Made by a program: the position numbers and the translations under genes. From contig NZ_FNFH01000001.1 of NCBI RefSeq assembly GCF_900100355.1, positions 1 through 64,000 on the forward strand: a stretch of DNA of 64,000 nucleotides, read 5' to 3'. The stretch comes from Microbulbifer yueqingensis (GTDB lineage: Bacteria > Pseudomonadota > Gammaproteobacteria > Pseudomonadales > Cellvibrionaceae). How positions within the stretch are numbered: position 1 is the stretch's first letter; every line of letters begins with the position of its first letter. Positions 53,388 to 62,831 of this stretch are shown here, one piece after another. The notes beneath the pieces are model-generated. The model worked only from the letters and a program-made list of their open reading frames with translations, made no database searches and was not told the DNA's origin.

Positions 53388-54829
53388 TGGAAGCCCTCGA
53401 GAATTACATCGATGGAAAGCTGGTACCTCCCGGGGACGGGCGCTACCTGGACAATATCAATCCCGCTACCGGACAGGTGTACGGCCAGATTCCACGTTCC
53501 GGACAGGCGGACCTGGATGCCGCGGTAACTGCCGCGGAACAGGCCCGGGCCGGCTGGCAGGCCACCCCAGCCGAGCAGCGCGCCGCCCTGATGGAGCGTA
53601 TCGCGGACCTGATCGACAGGAACCTGGAACTGCTTGCCGCTGCAGAGTCCGAGGACAATGGCAAGCCCATCGCCCTGGCCCGCTCCCTGGACATACCCCG
53701 CGCGGCCAGCAACTTCCGCTTTTTCGCCCACGCGATTACCCAGTTTGCGTCGGAGTCGCATGCCATGGGCGAGGCAGCAATCAATTACACCTTGCGTGAC
53801 CCCATCGGGGTTGTCGGCTGCATCTCACCGTGGAACCTGCCGCTGTACCTCTTTACATGGAAAATCGCCCCGGCACTGGCCGCCGGCAACTGTGTGATTG
53901 CCAAGCCATCCGAAGTTACCCCGAAGACCGCATACCTCTTATCACAGCTGTGCATTGAAGCGGGGCTCCCGGCCGGTGTACTGAATATCCTGCACGGCCT
54001 GGGTGGCGAGATAGGCAATGCCATTGTCACCCACCCCGGCGTCAAGGCCATTTCCTTTACCGGCGGCACTGCCACCGGCGCGCAGATCGCGGCGCAGGCC
54101 GCGCCGAAGTTCAAGAAGCTGTCACTGGAGCTGGGCGGCAAGAACCCGAGCCTGGTATTTGCAGACTGCGACCTGGACAAAACCGTGGCCGGTGTTGCGC
54201 GCGCCGCCTTCGCCAACCAGGGCCAGATCTGCCTGTGTGGCTCCCGTATCTACGTGGAACGGAGCATCTATCCCGAGTTCCGCGAGCGACTGCTGGAGCG
54301 GGTAACAGCTTTGCGCGTCGGCGATCCCCTGAGTGATGTCGACCAGGGTGCCCTGGTATCGGAAGCGCATATGGGTAAAGTGCTCGGCGCCATCGAGACA
54401 GCCCGCGCAGAGGGAGGGAAAATTCTCTGCGGCGGTGAGCGCCTTGTCCCGGACGGACGCTGCGCCCAAGGCTATTTTGTCGCACCCACACTGATCGAGG
54501 GGCTGCCGCTGGCATGTGAGACCAACCAGCGGGAAATATTCGGGCCGGTGGCGACGCTGCAACCCTTTGACACCGAAGAGGATGCGATCGGAATGGCCAA
54601 TGGCACGGACTATGGACTCGCCGCATCGGTCTGGACCGAGAACCTGCGCCGCAGTCACCGCGTCGCCAGGCAGCTGGACTTCGGCATTGTCTGGGTAAAC
54701 TGCTGGTTACAGCGCGACCTCCGCACGCCGTTCGGCGGCATGAAGAATTCAGGCGTCGGCCGCGAGGGCGGGCTGGAGGCGCTGCGGTTCTTCACCGAGC
54801 CGAAGAACGTCTGCATCAACTACGACTAA
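53387..54829 (+). CDS. nbaE: 2-Aminomuconate-6-semialdehyde dehydrogenase
   Basis: A 480-aa NAD-dependent aldehyde dehydrogenase. The catalytic Cys is in FANQGQICLCGSRIYVE, the general-base Glu in LSLELGGKNPSLVF and the oxyanion Asn in SPWNLPLYLFTWKIAPALAA. Oxidises the unstable 2-aminomuconate semialdehyde to 2-aminomuconate, downstream of ACMSD in the same operon. Start at ATG 53387, overlapping the SDR stop; a GTG nine bases earlier in frame is less likely. Generic ALDH is possible from sequence, but context is decisive. Confidence 0.9.
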   Translation: MEALENYIDGKLVPPGDGRYLDNINPATGQVYGQIPRSGQADLDAAVTAAEQARAGWQATPAEQRAALMERIADLIDRNLELLAAAESEDNGKPIALARSLDIPRAASNFRFFAHAITQFASESHAMGEAAINYTLRDPIGVVGCISPWNLPLYLFTWKIAPALAAGNCVIAKPSEVTPKTAYLLSQLCIEAGLPAGVLNILHGLGGEIGNAIVTHPGVKAISFTGGTATGAQIAAQAAPKFKKLSLELGGKNPSLVFADCDLDKTVAGVARAAFANQGQICLCGSRIYVERSIYPEFRERLLERVTALRVGDPLSDVDQGALVSEAHMGKVLGAIETARAEGGKILCGGERLVPDGRCAQGYFVAPTLIEGLPLACETNQREIFGPVATLQPFDTEEDAIGMANGTDYGLAASVWTENLRRSHRVARQLDFGIVWVNCWLQRDLRTPFGGMKNSGVGREGGLEALRFFTEPKNVCINYD

Positions 54830-54852
54830 ACAGAAGAAAAATCGGGAACATC

Positions 54853-55269
54853 ATGAGCGCAGTGAAACACTCCTCCAGGGCCCCGGCACCTGTCGGGCTC
54901 TACCCACACGCACGCAAGGTCGGCAACCTGCTGTTCCTGTCCGGCGTGGGGCCACGCAAGAAAGACAGTAAAGAGATTCCCGGCGTAACGCTGGACGATA
55001 ACGGCAATATCGCCACCTACGACATTGCCGAACAATGCCACTCGGTGTTCTCCAATGTCCGCGCGATCCTCGAGGATGCCGGATCGAGCTGGGACCGGCT
55101 CGTGGATGTCACCGTGTTCCTGACCAATATGAAAGACGACTTCAAGACCTATAACGAAATCTATGCGAAATACTTCAGGGACAACCAGCCGTGCAGAACC
55201 ACGGTTGAAGTTCTCTCCCTGCCAACCCCGATTGGCATCGAGCTGAAGTGTATCGCCACGATCGATTAG
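54853..55269 (+). CDS. nbaF: 2-Aminomuconate deaminase (RidA family)
   Basis: A 138-aa RidA/YjgF-fold enzyme. It has the family end motif PCRTTVEVLSLPTPIGIELK, with the conserved Arg and the Leu-Pro turn, and a well-conserved core (NVRAILEDAGSSWDRLVDV). In kynurenine/2-nitrobenzoate pathways this subfamily (NbaF, AmnD) removes ammonia from 2-aminomuconate to give 4-oxalocrotonate. Placement after the dehydrogenase gene supports that over generic RidA imine hydrolysis. Confidence 0.88.
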   Translation: MSAVKHSSRAPAPVGLYPHARKVGNLLFLSGVGPRKKDSKEIPGVTLDDNGNIATYDIAEQCHSVFSNVRAILEDAGSSWDRLVDVTVFLTNMKDDFKTYNEIYAKYFRDNQPCRTTVEVLSLPTPIGIELKCIATID

Positions 55270-55332
55270 GTTTACTGGAGTTCAGTCAACGCCATACCCA
55301 TCCCTAAACAACGTTTTGCGAGGCATATAATA

Positions 55333-55854
55333 ATGAAAAGCATGATGCCGCCGGTCAACTTCAAACAGTGGATCGAAGACCACCGCCAGTACCTGAAGCC
55401 TCCAGTGTGTAACAAGCTGGTATTCGAGGAAAACGGCTTTTTCATCATGGTGGTCGGCGGACCCAATTCACGCAAGGATTATCACGTGGATGAGGGTCCG
55501 GAGTTCTTTTACCAGGTCGAGGGCGATATGTTGCTCAAGACCGTGCAGGACGGCAAGGTTGTTGACGTGCCGATCAGGGAGGGAGAGATCTTCCTCCTGC
55601 CACCGAAGATTCCCCACTCACCACAGCGCTTGGAGAATACCGTTGGACTCGTCATAGAACGCACCCGCCTGCCGGAGGAAAAGGATGGCCTGCAGTGGTA
55701 CTGCGACAAGTGCGATAACCTCCTCTATGAAGAATATTTCCACCTGAAGAATATCGAGGAAGACTTCCCGCCGGTGTTCGACCGCTTCTTCTCTTCCGAA
55801 CAGAACCGGACATGCGACGCCTGCGGGCATGTCATGGCAGTGCCGGGGGCGTGA
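55333..55854 (+). CDS. nbaC: 3-Hydroxyanthranilate 3,4-dioxygenase
   Basis: A 173-aa cupin dioxygenase. Fe(II) ligands lie in [18 protein letters not shown] (His and Glu) and IPHSPQR (His). The C-terminal rubredoxin-like CxxC pairs (YCDKCDNL and CDACGHV) mark the bacterial form. It opens 3-hydroxyanthranilate to 2-amino-3-carboxymuconate semialdehyde. The start codon follows ATAATA with no strong ribosome site. The stop overlaps the next start (TGATG), coupling it to ACMSD, which consumes its product. Confidence 0.94.
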   Translation: MKSMMPPVNFKQWIEDHRQYLKPPVCNKLVFEENGFFIMVVGGPNSRKDYHVDEGPEFFYQVEGDMLLKTVQDGKVVDVPIREGEIFLLPPKIPHSPQRLENTVGLVIERTRLPEEKDGLQWYCDKCDNLLYEEYFHLKNIEEDFPPVFDRFFSSEQNRTCDACGHVMAVPGA

Positions 55855-56870
55855 TGCTGACAATTGATATACACACCCATATCCTGCCCAAAAACTGGCC
55901 CAACCTGAAAGAGCGCTATGGTTACGGTGGTTTTATCCACCTGGACCATCACAAGTGCGGCTGCGCCCGCATGATGAAGGAAGACACCTTCTTCCGCGAG
56001 GTGGAGAGCAACTGCTGGGATCCCGGTGTACGCATGCAGGAATGCGATAACCACGGTGTGCATGTCCAGGTGCTTTCCACGGTGCCGGTAATGTTCAGTT
56101 ACTGGGCCAAGCCGGAGGATACCCTCGACCTGTCGCGTATGCTGAACGACCATATTGCGGGCATTGTGGCCGAACACCCGCGTCGTTTCGTTGGCCTGGG
56201 CACCGTACCCTTGCAGGCACCGGACCTCGCCGTCCGGGAGCTGGAGCGTTGCGTCAGGGAACTCGGCATGGCCGGTATCCAGATCGGCTCCAATGTTAAC
56301 GGCTGGAACCTGGATGCGCCTGAACTCTACCCGGTGTGGGAAGCGGCGCAGGAGCTCGGGGCGTCGGTCTTCGTGCACCCCTGGGAGATGATGGGGCGCG
56401 AGAAAATGCCTCGCTACTGGCTGCCCTGGCTGGTAGGCATGCCGGCGGAAACCTCGCGGGCCATCTGCTCGATGATTTTCGGTGGCATCTTCGAGAAATA
56501 CCCCCGGCTCAAGGTAGCGTTTGCCCATGGCGGCGGCTCCTTCCCCTCCACCATCGGCCGCATCGAGCACGGCTTTAATGTGCGCCCGGACCTATGTGCC
56601 GTCGACAACCCGGTCAATCCCCGCAATTACCTCGACCGGATCTATTTCGACTCGCTCGTGCACGACCCGTCGATGATGAACTACCTGCTGGAGCTCGTCG
56701 GGCCGGGACGCATTGCCATGGGCAGCGATTATCCCTTCCCACTCGGTGAACTGGAGCCCGGCTCCCTGATTCGATCAATGGGATACAGCGAAGACGTGCA
56801 GGCCAAATTGCTACACGGCACGGCACTCGAATGGCTGGGACTGGAGAAGTCCCACTTTATGGAGGAGTGA
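55854..56870 (+). CDS. nbaD: 2-Amino-3-carboxymuconate-6-semialdehyde decarboxylase (ACMSD)
   Basis: A 338-aa amidohydrolase-fold enzyme with HxH metal ligands (IDIHTHILPKNW), FVHPWEMMG (His), FAHGGGSFP (His) and the Asp of GSDYPFPLGE, which together bind Zn. It decarboxylates ACMS, diverting the pathway away from quinolinate/NAD synthesis and toward energy metabolism. The longer open frame (from 55812) is out of register with the coupling overlap; ATG 55854 is preferred. Confidence 0.94.
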   Translation: MLTIDIHTHILPKNWPNLKERYGYGGFIHLDHHKCGCARMMKEDTFFREVESNCWDPGVRMQECDNHGVHVQVLSTVPVMFSYWAKPEDTLDLSRMLNDHIAGIVAEHPRRFVGLGTVPLQAPDLAVRELERCVRELGMAGIQIGSNVNGWNLDAPELYPVWEAAQELGASVFVHPWEMMGREKMPRYWLPWLVGMPAETSRAICSMIFGGIFEKYPRLKVAFAHGGGSFPSTIGRIEHGFNVRPDLCAVDNPVNPRNYLDRIYFDSLVHDPSMMNYLLELVGPGRIAMGSDYPFPLGELEPGSLIRSMGYSEDVQAKLLHGTALEWLGLEKSHFMEE

Positions 56871-56872
56871 CC

Positions 56873-57703
56873 ATGGCTACCTATATCGAACTGGGGTCTG
56901 TGCGGTACCGACTGTGCCACGAGCGGGCCACCAGTATTGCCATCCCGCTCAACTTCTCGGGGCCGCAACCGAACCACTTTGGCGTAGCCACCGCAACCAC
57001 GACAACGGTGGAGGGTGGGGGCTTCGTCGGCGACACCTCTCGCGGGGGCAGCTGCAACGTGCGGACGCTGCAACTGACACCGCACTGCAATGGCACCCAT
57101 ACGGAATCCATTTCCCACATCGTCGACGACGAGGTGGCGGTGGGAGAACTGCCGCTGCCGATCCTGCAGAACTGCCTGCTGCTGTCGGTGCAGCCCGTCG
57201 AGCTGGCGGAAAGCGAGGAAAGTTACTGGCCCAACCCGGAGGCGGCCGACAGTGTGGTAACAAAAGGCGCGTTACTGGCAGCACTGCATAACACCGGCTT
57301 CCGTGAACCGCCCGGCGACTGCCCGGCACTGGCAATCCGGACGCAGCCAAACAGTCCCGAAAAGTGCGCGCTCGAATACGGGGAAGACTGCCCACCGGTG
57401 TTCCTGAGTCTGGAAGCCATGGAGTGGATCAGCGAGCATTTCGATCACCTGCTGGTGGATTTCCCCAGCGTCGACAAGATGTATGACGAGGGCCAGCTGG
57501 CGAATCACCGCCAGTTCTGGCACGTGCCCCGCGGAATCACCAGGATGGATGAGACTGCCCACACAATGCGAACCATCACCGAAATGATCTTTGTGCCCGA
57601 CTTCCTGCAGGACGGCTACTACGGCCTGAACCTGCAGGTACCGGCGTTCCGCACCGATGCTGCACCCAGCCGGCCAATCCTCATACCGCTGGAAGAAGAA
57701 TAA
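56873..57703 (+). CDS. kynB: Cyclase family hydrolase, probable kynurenine formamidase
   Basis: A 276-aa protein of the cyclase/KynB family. The metal-binding motif HxxGTHxExxxH appears as HCNGTHTESISHI, in the position of the usual HxGTHxDxPxH, so the third ligand is Glu rather than Asp. It would hydrolyse N-formylkynurenine to kynurenine, and is placed exactly between ACMSD and KynU. It is distant from the canonical KynB (~210 aa) and longer, so a related amidase or lactonase activity is possible. GGAGGAG precedes ATG 56873. Confidence 0.75.
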   Translation: MATYIELGSVRYRLCHERATSIAIPLNFSGPQPNHFGVATATTTTVEGGGFVGDTSRGGSCNVRTLQLTPHCNGTHTESISHIVDDEVAVGELPLPILQNCLLLSVQPVELAESEESYWPNPEAADSVVTKGALLAALHNTGFREPPGDCPALAIRTQPNSPEKCALEYGEDCPPVFLSLEAMEWISEHFDHLLVDFPSVDKMYDEGQLANHRQFWHVPRGITRMDETAHTMRTITEMIFVPDFLQDGYYGLNLQVPAFRTDAAPSRPILIPLEEE

Positions 57704-57716
57704 GAGAGGCTTACCC

Positions 57717-58997
57717 ATGCACTACCAAACGGGTTTGGAATTCGCGCAGCAGATGGACTGCGACGACCCGCTGGCAAGATTCCGCGAACAGTTCTCGATT
57801 CCGCGCACGAGCGACGGCAGTGAAGAAATCTACCTGTGCGGCAACTCCCTGGGCCTGCAACCAAAGCTGGCGCGCGAGTATGTTGTGCAGGAGCTGGACA
57901 AGTGGGCAAGCCTGGGCGTCAAGGGGCACTTCGACTGTGAGTACCCGTGGATGCCCTACCACGAGTTCCTGGCAGAGACCGCCGCGGACCTGGTAGGCGC
58001 GCACACCGATGAAGTGGTGATGATGAATTCGCTCACGGTGAACCTGCACCTGATGATGGTGAGTTTTTACCGGCCCAGCGAAACACGCTACAAGATCGTG
58101 ATCGAGGACCATGCCTTTCCTTCCGATCACTACGCGGTAGAGAGCCAGCTGCGCCATCACGGCATAGACCCGGCCGACGGCCTGGTGCTGCTGAAGCCGC
58201 GCGAAAACGAGGAACTGCTGCGCCAGGAGGATATCGAGGCCCTGATCGAGGAACAGGGAGATTCCATCGCGCTGATACTGCTCCCCGGCGTACAGTATTA
58301 CACCGGGCAGGTACTGGATTTCGCGGCCATCACCGGTGCCGCCCAGGCGCGGGGCATCAAGGTGGGCTTTGACCTGGCCCACGCGGTGGGCAATATTCCA
58401 CTGAAGCTACACGAGTGGAATGTAGACTTTGCCTGCTGGTGTACCTACAAGTACCTGAACTCCGGCCCCGGCTCCGTGGCGGGCTGCTTCGTCCACCGCC
58501 GCCACGCGCGGGACACCAGCCTGGACCGTTTCGCTGGCTGGTGGGGCCATGACAAGGACACGCGGTTCAGGATGGAAAACCGCTTTGTGCCGATGCCGAC
58601 CGCCGAGGGCTGGCAGCTTTCCAACCCCCCTATCCTCTCCCTGGCGGCGATCCGCGCCTCTTACGATGTATTCAGGCAGGCCGGCGGCATGCAGCCCCTG
58701 CGCAAAAAATCGGAGAAACTCACCGGTTACCTGCGCTACCTGCTGGAGGCAGAGGTGTCCGAGTTCATCCGGGTGATCACCCCGGAGAACGCCGACGAGC
58801 ACGGCTGCCAGCTATCGCTGTGCTGTGATGCCAGGCACCTGACCGGTCGCGAGTTGTTCGGGCGCCTGGAGGCGGCAGGCATAACCGCCGACTGGCGGGA
58901 GCCGAACGTAATCCGTATTGCCCCGGTTCCCCTCTACAACAGCTTTACGGACGTCTACAACTTTGTGCAAATCCTGAAGTCCGCCTGCAACGAGTGA
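57717..58997 (+). CDS. kynU: Kynureninase
   Basis: A 426-aa PLP hydrolase that cleaves (3-hydroxy)kynurenine to (3-hydroxy)anthranilate and alanine. Signature segments are YLCGNSLGLQPKLAREYV, IVIEDHAFPSDHYAVESQ, KVGFDLAHAVGNIPLKLH and the PLP Lys in CWCTYKYLNSGPGSVAG (near residue 240). Length fits the family. AGAGAGG precedes ATG 57717. The stop overlaps the kmo start (TGATG). Confidence 0.95.
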   Translation: MHYQTGLEFAQQMDCDDPLARFREQFSIPRTSDGSEEIYLCGNSLGLQPKLAREYVVQELDKWASLGVKGHFDCEYPWMPYHEFLAETAADLVGAHTDEVVMMNSLTVNLHLMMVSFYRPSETRYKIVIEDHAFPSDHYAVESQLRHHGIDPADGLVLLKPRENEELLRQEDIEALIEEQGDSIALILLPGVQYYTGQVLDFAAITGAAQARGIKVGFDLAHAVGNIPLKLHEWNVDFACWCTYKYLNSGPGSVAGCFVHRRHARDTSLDRFAGWWGHDKDTRFRMENRFVPMPTAEGWQLSNPPILSLAAIRASYDVFRQAGGMQPLRKKSEKLTGYLRYLLEAEVSEFIRVITPENADEHGCQLSLCCDARHLTGRELFGRLEAAGITADWREPNVIRIAPVPLYNSFTDVYNFVQILKSACNE

Positions 58998-60376
58998 TGG
59001 ATATGAGCGAAAACAGCAAGGAAAAAATCGTTATCGCAGGCGCCGGCCTGGTGGGCGCCATGGCCGCCTGCTTCCTGGGACGGCGCGGCTTCGAGGTAGA
59101 GGTCTACGAGAGCCGCGTAGACCTGCGCCGGCACGATATCTCCGCCGGCCGTTCCATCAACCTGGCCCTGGCCAACCGCGGTATCTACCCGCTGGAACAA
59201 CTGGGCCTGATGGACAGGGTACGGGAAATGATGATCCCGATGCGCGGCCGCATGATCCACGACCCCAAGGGTGAGCAGAACTTCCAGCCCTACGGGCAGA
59301 GCGAAGACGAAGTGATCTACTCGATTTCCCGTGGGGACCTGAACCGCCTGCTGCTGGACGCGGCGGAGCAGACCGGGAACGTAAACATTCATTTCTCACA
59401 CCGCCTGGACTCTGTTGACTTCGACACCAACAGCGCAGTGTTTATCAATGAAGAGACCGGTTCTGAAGTGGACGTGGACTTCACGCGGCTGGTCGGCGCA
59501 GACGGAGCAGGCTCCCGGGTCCGCGCGGCGCTGGTGGCCGCACAGGATGGCAGCGACAGCCTGGAGCCACTGGGCCACAGCTACAAGGAGCTGGAAATCC
59601 CGGCCGGCAGGGACGGCAGTTTCCAGATCGAGAAGCATGCCCTGCACATCTGGCCCCGCGGCGGCTTTATGCTGATAGCCCTGCCGAACCTGGACGGCAG
59701 CTTCACGGTGACCCTCTTCCTGCCAAATAAAGGCGAACCCGCTTTCGAGACACTGCAGACACGAGAGGCGGTATCGCGGTTTTTCGACGAGTACTTCCCG
59801 GGAGTGGATGGGTTGATACCCGGACTGGTGGATGACTTTTTTGCGAACCCCACCGGCAAGCTGGGTACCGTGCGCTGCAAACCCTGGCATATTGCCGACA
59901 AGGCGATCCTGATCGGGGACGCCGCACATGCGATAGTGCCCTTCCACGGCCAGGGCATGAACTGCGGCTTCGAGGACTGCGCGGTGCTGGACGAATGTAT
60001 CGGGCAACACGGCCCCGACTGGCACCAGGTGTTTGCCGAGTACGACCGCCTACGGGCGCCCAACGGCGAGGCGATTGCGGACATGGCCCTGGAGAACTAC
60101 GTGGAGATGCGCGATTCGGTAAACGACCCGCAGTTCCTGCTCAAGAAGGCCATCGGCTTCGAACTGCAGAAGCGCTGGCCGGACCTGTTTACCCCGCGCT
60201 ATGGCATGGTCATGTTCCAGCGCATTCCCTACGCCGAGGCCCAGCGCCGCGGGGAGATCAACCAGCAGATCCTGGACAGGCTGGCCTCTGGCATAGAGTC
60301 TGTGGAAGAAATCGACTGGGACCTGGCCGAGACACTGGTCAAGAAACACCTCGGCTCGACCGCCCTGACTGCCTGA
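58997..60376 (+). CDS. kmo: Kynurenine 3-monooxygenase
   Basis: A 459-aa FAD hydroxylase converting kynurenine to 3-hydroxykynurenine with NADPH and O2. The FAD motif is GAGLVGAMAACFLGRRG, with DISAGRSINLALANRG, LVGADGAGSRVR and ILIGDAAHAIVPFHGQGMNC (all strongly characteristic of KMO). The C-terminal ~60 residues are helical and may contact the membrane. Last gene of the operon; a GC stem-loop follows. Confidence 0.95.
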   Translation: MDMSENSKEKIVIAGAGLVGAMAACFLGRRGFEVEVYESRVDLRRHDISAGRSINLALANRGIYPLEQLGLMDRVREMMIPMRGRMIHDPKGEQNFQPYGQSEDEVIYSISRGDLNRLLLDAAEQTGNVNIHFSHRLDSVDFDTNSAVFINEETGSEVDVDFTRLVGADGAGSRVRAALVAAQDGSDSLEPLGHSYKELEIPAGRDGSFQIEKHALHIWPRGGFMLIALPNLDGSFTVTLFLPNKGEPAFETLQTREAVSRFFDEYFPGVDGLIPGLVDDFFANPTGKLGTVRCKPWHIADKAILIGDAAHAIVPFHGQGMNCGFEDCAVLDECIGQHGPDWHQVFAEYDRLRAPNGEAIADMALENYVEMRDSVNDPQFLLKKAIGFELQKRWPDLFTPRYGMVMFQRIPYAEAQRRGEINQQILDRLASGIESVEEIDWDLAETLVKKHLGSTALTA

Positions 60377-60386
60377 ACCTCCCTGC

Positions 60387-60407
60387 AGGGACCGGTTGCC
60401 GGTCCCT
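60387..60407 (+). terminator. Stem-loop after kmo
   Basis: A perfect 9-bp GC-rich stem (AGGGACCGG with CCGGTCCCT, loop TTG) lies 10 bases after the kmo stop; a weak T-rich stretch (CTCTTTTGC) follows. Likely operon terminator. Confidence 0.65.
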
Positions 60408-60546
60408 CGTTCTGCCCTCTTTTGCTTCCACCCCAGCTATCCGCTCCATCTACCTGTTACCCCTGCTATTACCCCTTTAAGCCGCGAATGGCCTCCCCCC
60501 GCTCGCCCGCCACACACCCGACAGCTTGCGACACCCTAAATCTTAT

Positions 60547-60561
60547 TGATATTGATTCTCA
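60547..60561. promoter_or_regulatory. Fur box upstream of the TonB receptor
   Basis: TGATATTGATTCTCA matches the 7-1-7 Fur consensus TGATAATGATTATCA at 13 of 15 positions. It lies about 110 bp upstream of the receptor start, in the short AT-rich part of the gap. Iron repression of the receptor and the following gene is expected. Confidence 0.7.
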
Positions 60562-60669
60562 CTTACTTTAGGATTGCCACCACAATGACGGGAACGGCCC
60601 CCGCCCTATCCAGCCGGCCTTTCCGCAGTCCGTATAAGCATGACCTGACGACGCATCAAGGAACCGAAA

Positions 60670-62769
60670 ATGCGCTACCTGAAAAGCACGCTCGCCCTGG
60701 CCATCGCCGCCGCCAGCCCCGCCATCGTTGCCGCCGAAACCGGCACCCGCATTGACGAGGAAGTGGTGGTGACCGCCAGCCGTACCGAAAAGCCCCTGAG
60801 CTCCATCCCCAATACCGTCACCCTGATCGACGAGGCCGAGCTGGCCCGGGAGCTGGCCGCCACCAATGACCTGTCCACCGTGCTGGGCAACCTGGTGCCG
60901 AGCTTCTCCCCCAGCCGCCAGAAGATGACCAGCTCCGGCGAGAGCCTGCGCGGGCGCAAGCCGCTGTACCTGATCGACGGCGTGCCCCAGTCCAACCCGC
61001 TGCGTAACGGCGGCCGCGACGGCCACACCATCGACCCGCTGATGCTTGAGCGCGTGGAAGTAATTCACGGCGCCAACGCCATCCACGGCATGGGCGCCTC
61101 CGGTGGCATCATCAACCTGGTGACCCGGACCCCCAGCGACGAATTCCAGCAGAGCCTGCGCGTGGAGTCCGCTCTGCAGCCGGAAGACCTGGGCGAGACC
61201 GCGGGCTACGGCGGCAGCTACAGCCTGTCGGGCAAGGTGGATGCCGTGGACGTGCTGGCCAGCCTCACCTACCGCGACACCGGTATCAGCTACGACGCCA
61301 ACGGCGATATCGTCGGCTTCGACAATACCCAGGGCGATACCATGGACAGCCAGTCCATCAATGCCTTTATCAAGACCGGCTACAGCTGGGACGACCAGCG
61401 CCTGCAGCTGACCGCCAACCACTACAAGATCGAGGGCAACAACAACTGGGTGAGCGTGGATGGCGATATCAGCGCCGGCATCCCCACCACCGCGGTCGAG
61501 GGCCAGGTCCCGGGCGACGCGCCCTCCAATGACGTCACCACCGTCAACCTCCAGTACAGCAACGAGGACATCTTCGGGCACAGGCTGCGAGCGCAGGTGT
61601 TTTCCCAGGACTTTGCCGGCACCTACGGCGGCGGCACTTTCGGCACCTTCCAGGACCCGGCCTATGGCGCGGAGATTTTCGACCAGTCCCAGAACAACTC
61701 CGAGAAGCGCGGCCTCAAGCTGACCCTGCTGAAAGACCGCGTGGCGGGCGCGCCGGTGAGCCTCGCCTACGGCGTGGACATGTTTGAAGACGAGACCTGG
61801 CAGCAGCTGGTGCAGACCGGCCGCGCCTGGGTACCGCCGACCCAGTACCGTAACATCGCCCCCTACGTACAGGGTGAATTCACCGGCATCGAGCAGCTGA
61901 CCATCACCGCCGGCGTGCGCCACGAGCGCTCCAAATTGATGGTCGACGACTTCACCACCCTGTTCTCCTACGGCAGCCAGCAGGTGGAGGGCGGCTCGCC
62001 GGAATTCAGCGAGACCCTGGGCAATATCGGCGCTACCTACGACATCAATGACACCTTGCGCGCCTATGCCAATTATTCCGAGGGCTTCTCCATGCCGGAC
62101 GTGGGCCGGGTGCTGCGCGGCATCAACCAGCCGGGCCAGAGCGTCGAGAGCTTCCTTGACCTGCAGCCGATCCTCACCCAGAACCGCGAGCTGGGCGTGG
62201 ACTTCAGTGGCGAGCGCTTCGCCGCCCAGCTGGCCTACTACACCTCGGACTCCGATATCGGCCAGCGCCTGGCCCTGGGCGCGGACGGCGTATACAGCGT
62301 CAAGCGCGAGAAGACCGAGATCGACGGCGTGGAAGCCCGCGGCCAGTGGTTCGTGAGCGACAGCGATACCCTGGACCTGCGCTACGCCTACACCGAGGGG
62401 CGCTACGATTCGGACCAGGACGGCAGTGTCGATACCGACCTGGACGGCCGCAATATCGCACCCAACCGCATCAACCTGAGCTGGGCCCGCAACTGGAGCG
62501 ATAACCTCTCTACCCGCCTGCAGGCCAACTGGCTGATGGACCGGGATTTCGAGAACGCCGATGGCGACGTCACCACCGAGTTTGACGGCTACGCCACCAT
62601 CGATGCCAGTGCGCAGCTGCAGGCGCTGTCCGGCGAGTTCGCACTGGGGATCCAGAACCTGACCAACGAAGACTACTTTACCTACTACTCCCAGACCGCG
62701 GGCAACGATATCCGCAACTTCAAGGGCATGGGGCGCAGCGTAAACCTGTCTTACTCCCGGGTATTCTGA
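60670..62769 (+). CDS. TonB-dependent siderophore-type outer-membrane receptor
   Basis: A 699-aa outer-membrane receptor. Signal peptide MRYLKSTLALAIAAASPAIV is cleaved near AETG, followed by a TonB-box/plug start (DEEVVVTASRTEKPL) and plug motif RPLYLIDGVPQ-type (GRKPLYLIDGVPQSNPL). The rest is a 22-strand barrel ending in the C-terminal Phe (LSYSRVF) needed for BAM assembly. The substrate is probably a ferric siderophore, given the Fur box, but the specific ligand is not readable. AAGGAA precedes ATG 60670. Confidence 0.9.
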   Translation: MRYLKSTLALAIAAASPAIVAAETGTRIDEEVVVTASRTEKPLSSIPNTVTLIDEAELARELAATNDLSTVLGNLVPSFSPSRQKMTSSGESLRGRKPLYLIDGVPQSNPLRNGGRDGHTIDPLMLERVEVIHGANAIHGMGASGGIINLVTRTPSDEFQQSLRVESALQPEDLGETAGYGGSYSLSGKVDAVDVLASLTYRDTGISYDANGDIVGFDNTQGDTMDSQSINAFIKTGYSWDDQRLQLTANHYKIEGNNNWVSVDGDISAGIPTTAVEGQVPGDAPSNDVTTVNLQYSNEDIFGHRLRAQVFSQDFAGTYGGGTFGTFQDPAYGAEIFDQSQNNSEKRGLKLTLLKDRVAGAPVSLAYGVDMFEDETWQQLVQTGRAWVPPTQYRNIAPYVQGEFTGIEQLTITAGVRHERSKLMVDDFTTLFSYGSQQVEGGSPEFSETLGNIGATYDINDTLRAYANYSEGFSMPDVGRVLRGINQPGQSVESFLDLQPILTQNRELGVDFSGERFAAQLAYYTSDSDIGQRLALGADGVYSVKREKTEIDGVEARGQWFVSDSDTLDLRYAYTEGRYDSDQDGSVDTDLDGRNIAPNRINLSWARNWSDNLSTRLQANWLMDRDFENADGDVTTEFDGYATIDASAQLQALSGEFALGIQNLTNEDYFTYYSQTAGNDIRNFKGMGRSVNLSYSRVF

Positions 62770-62831
62770 TCCAACTCCCGTAAGCCCGCCGCGCCGGCCA
62801 GGACCGGTGCGGCGGGACAACCGAGTTCACC

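Noticed and set aside
60568-62820. 750-aa minus-strand open frame
   Set aside because: Antisense to the TonB receptor gene; Val/Gly/Ala-rich shadow.
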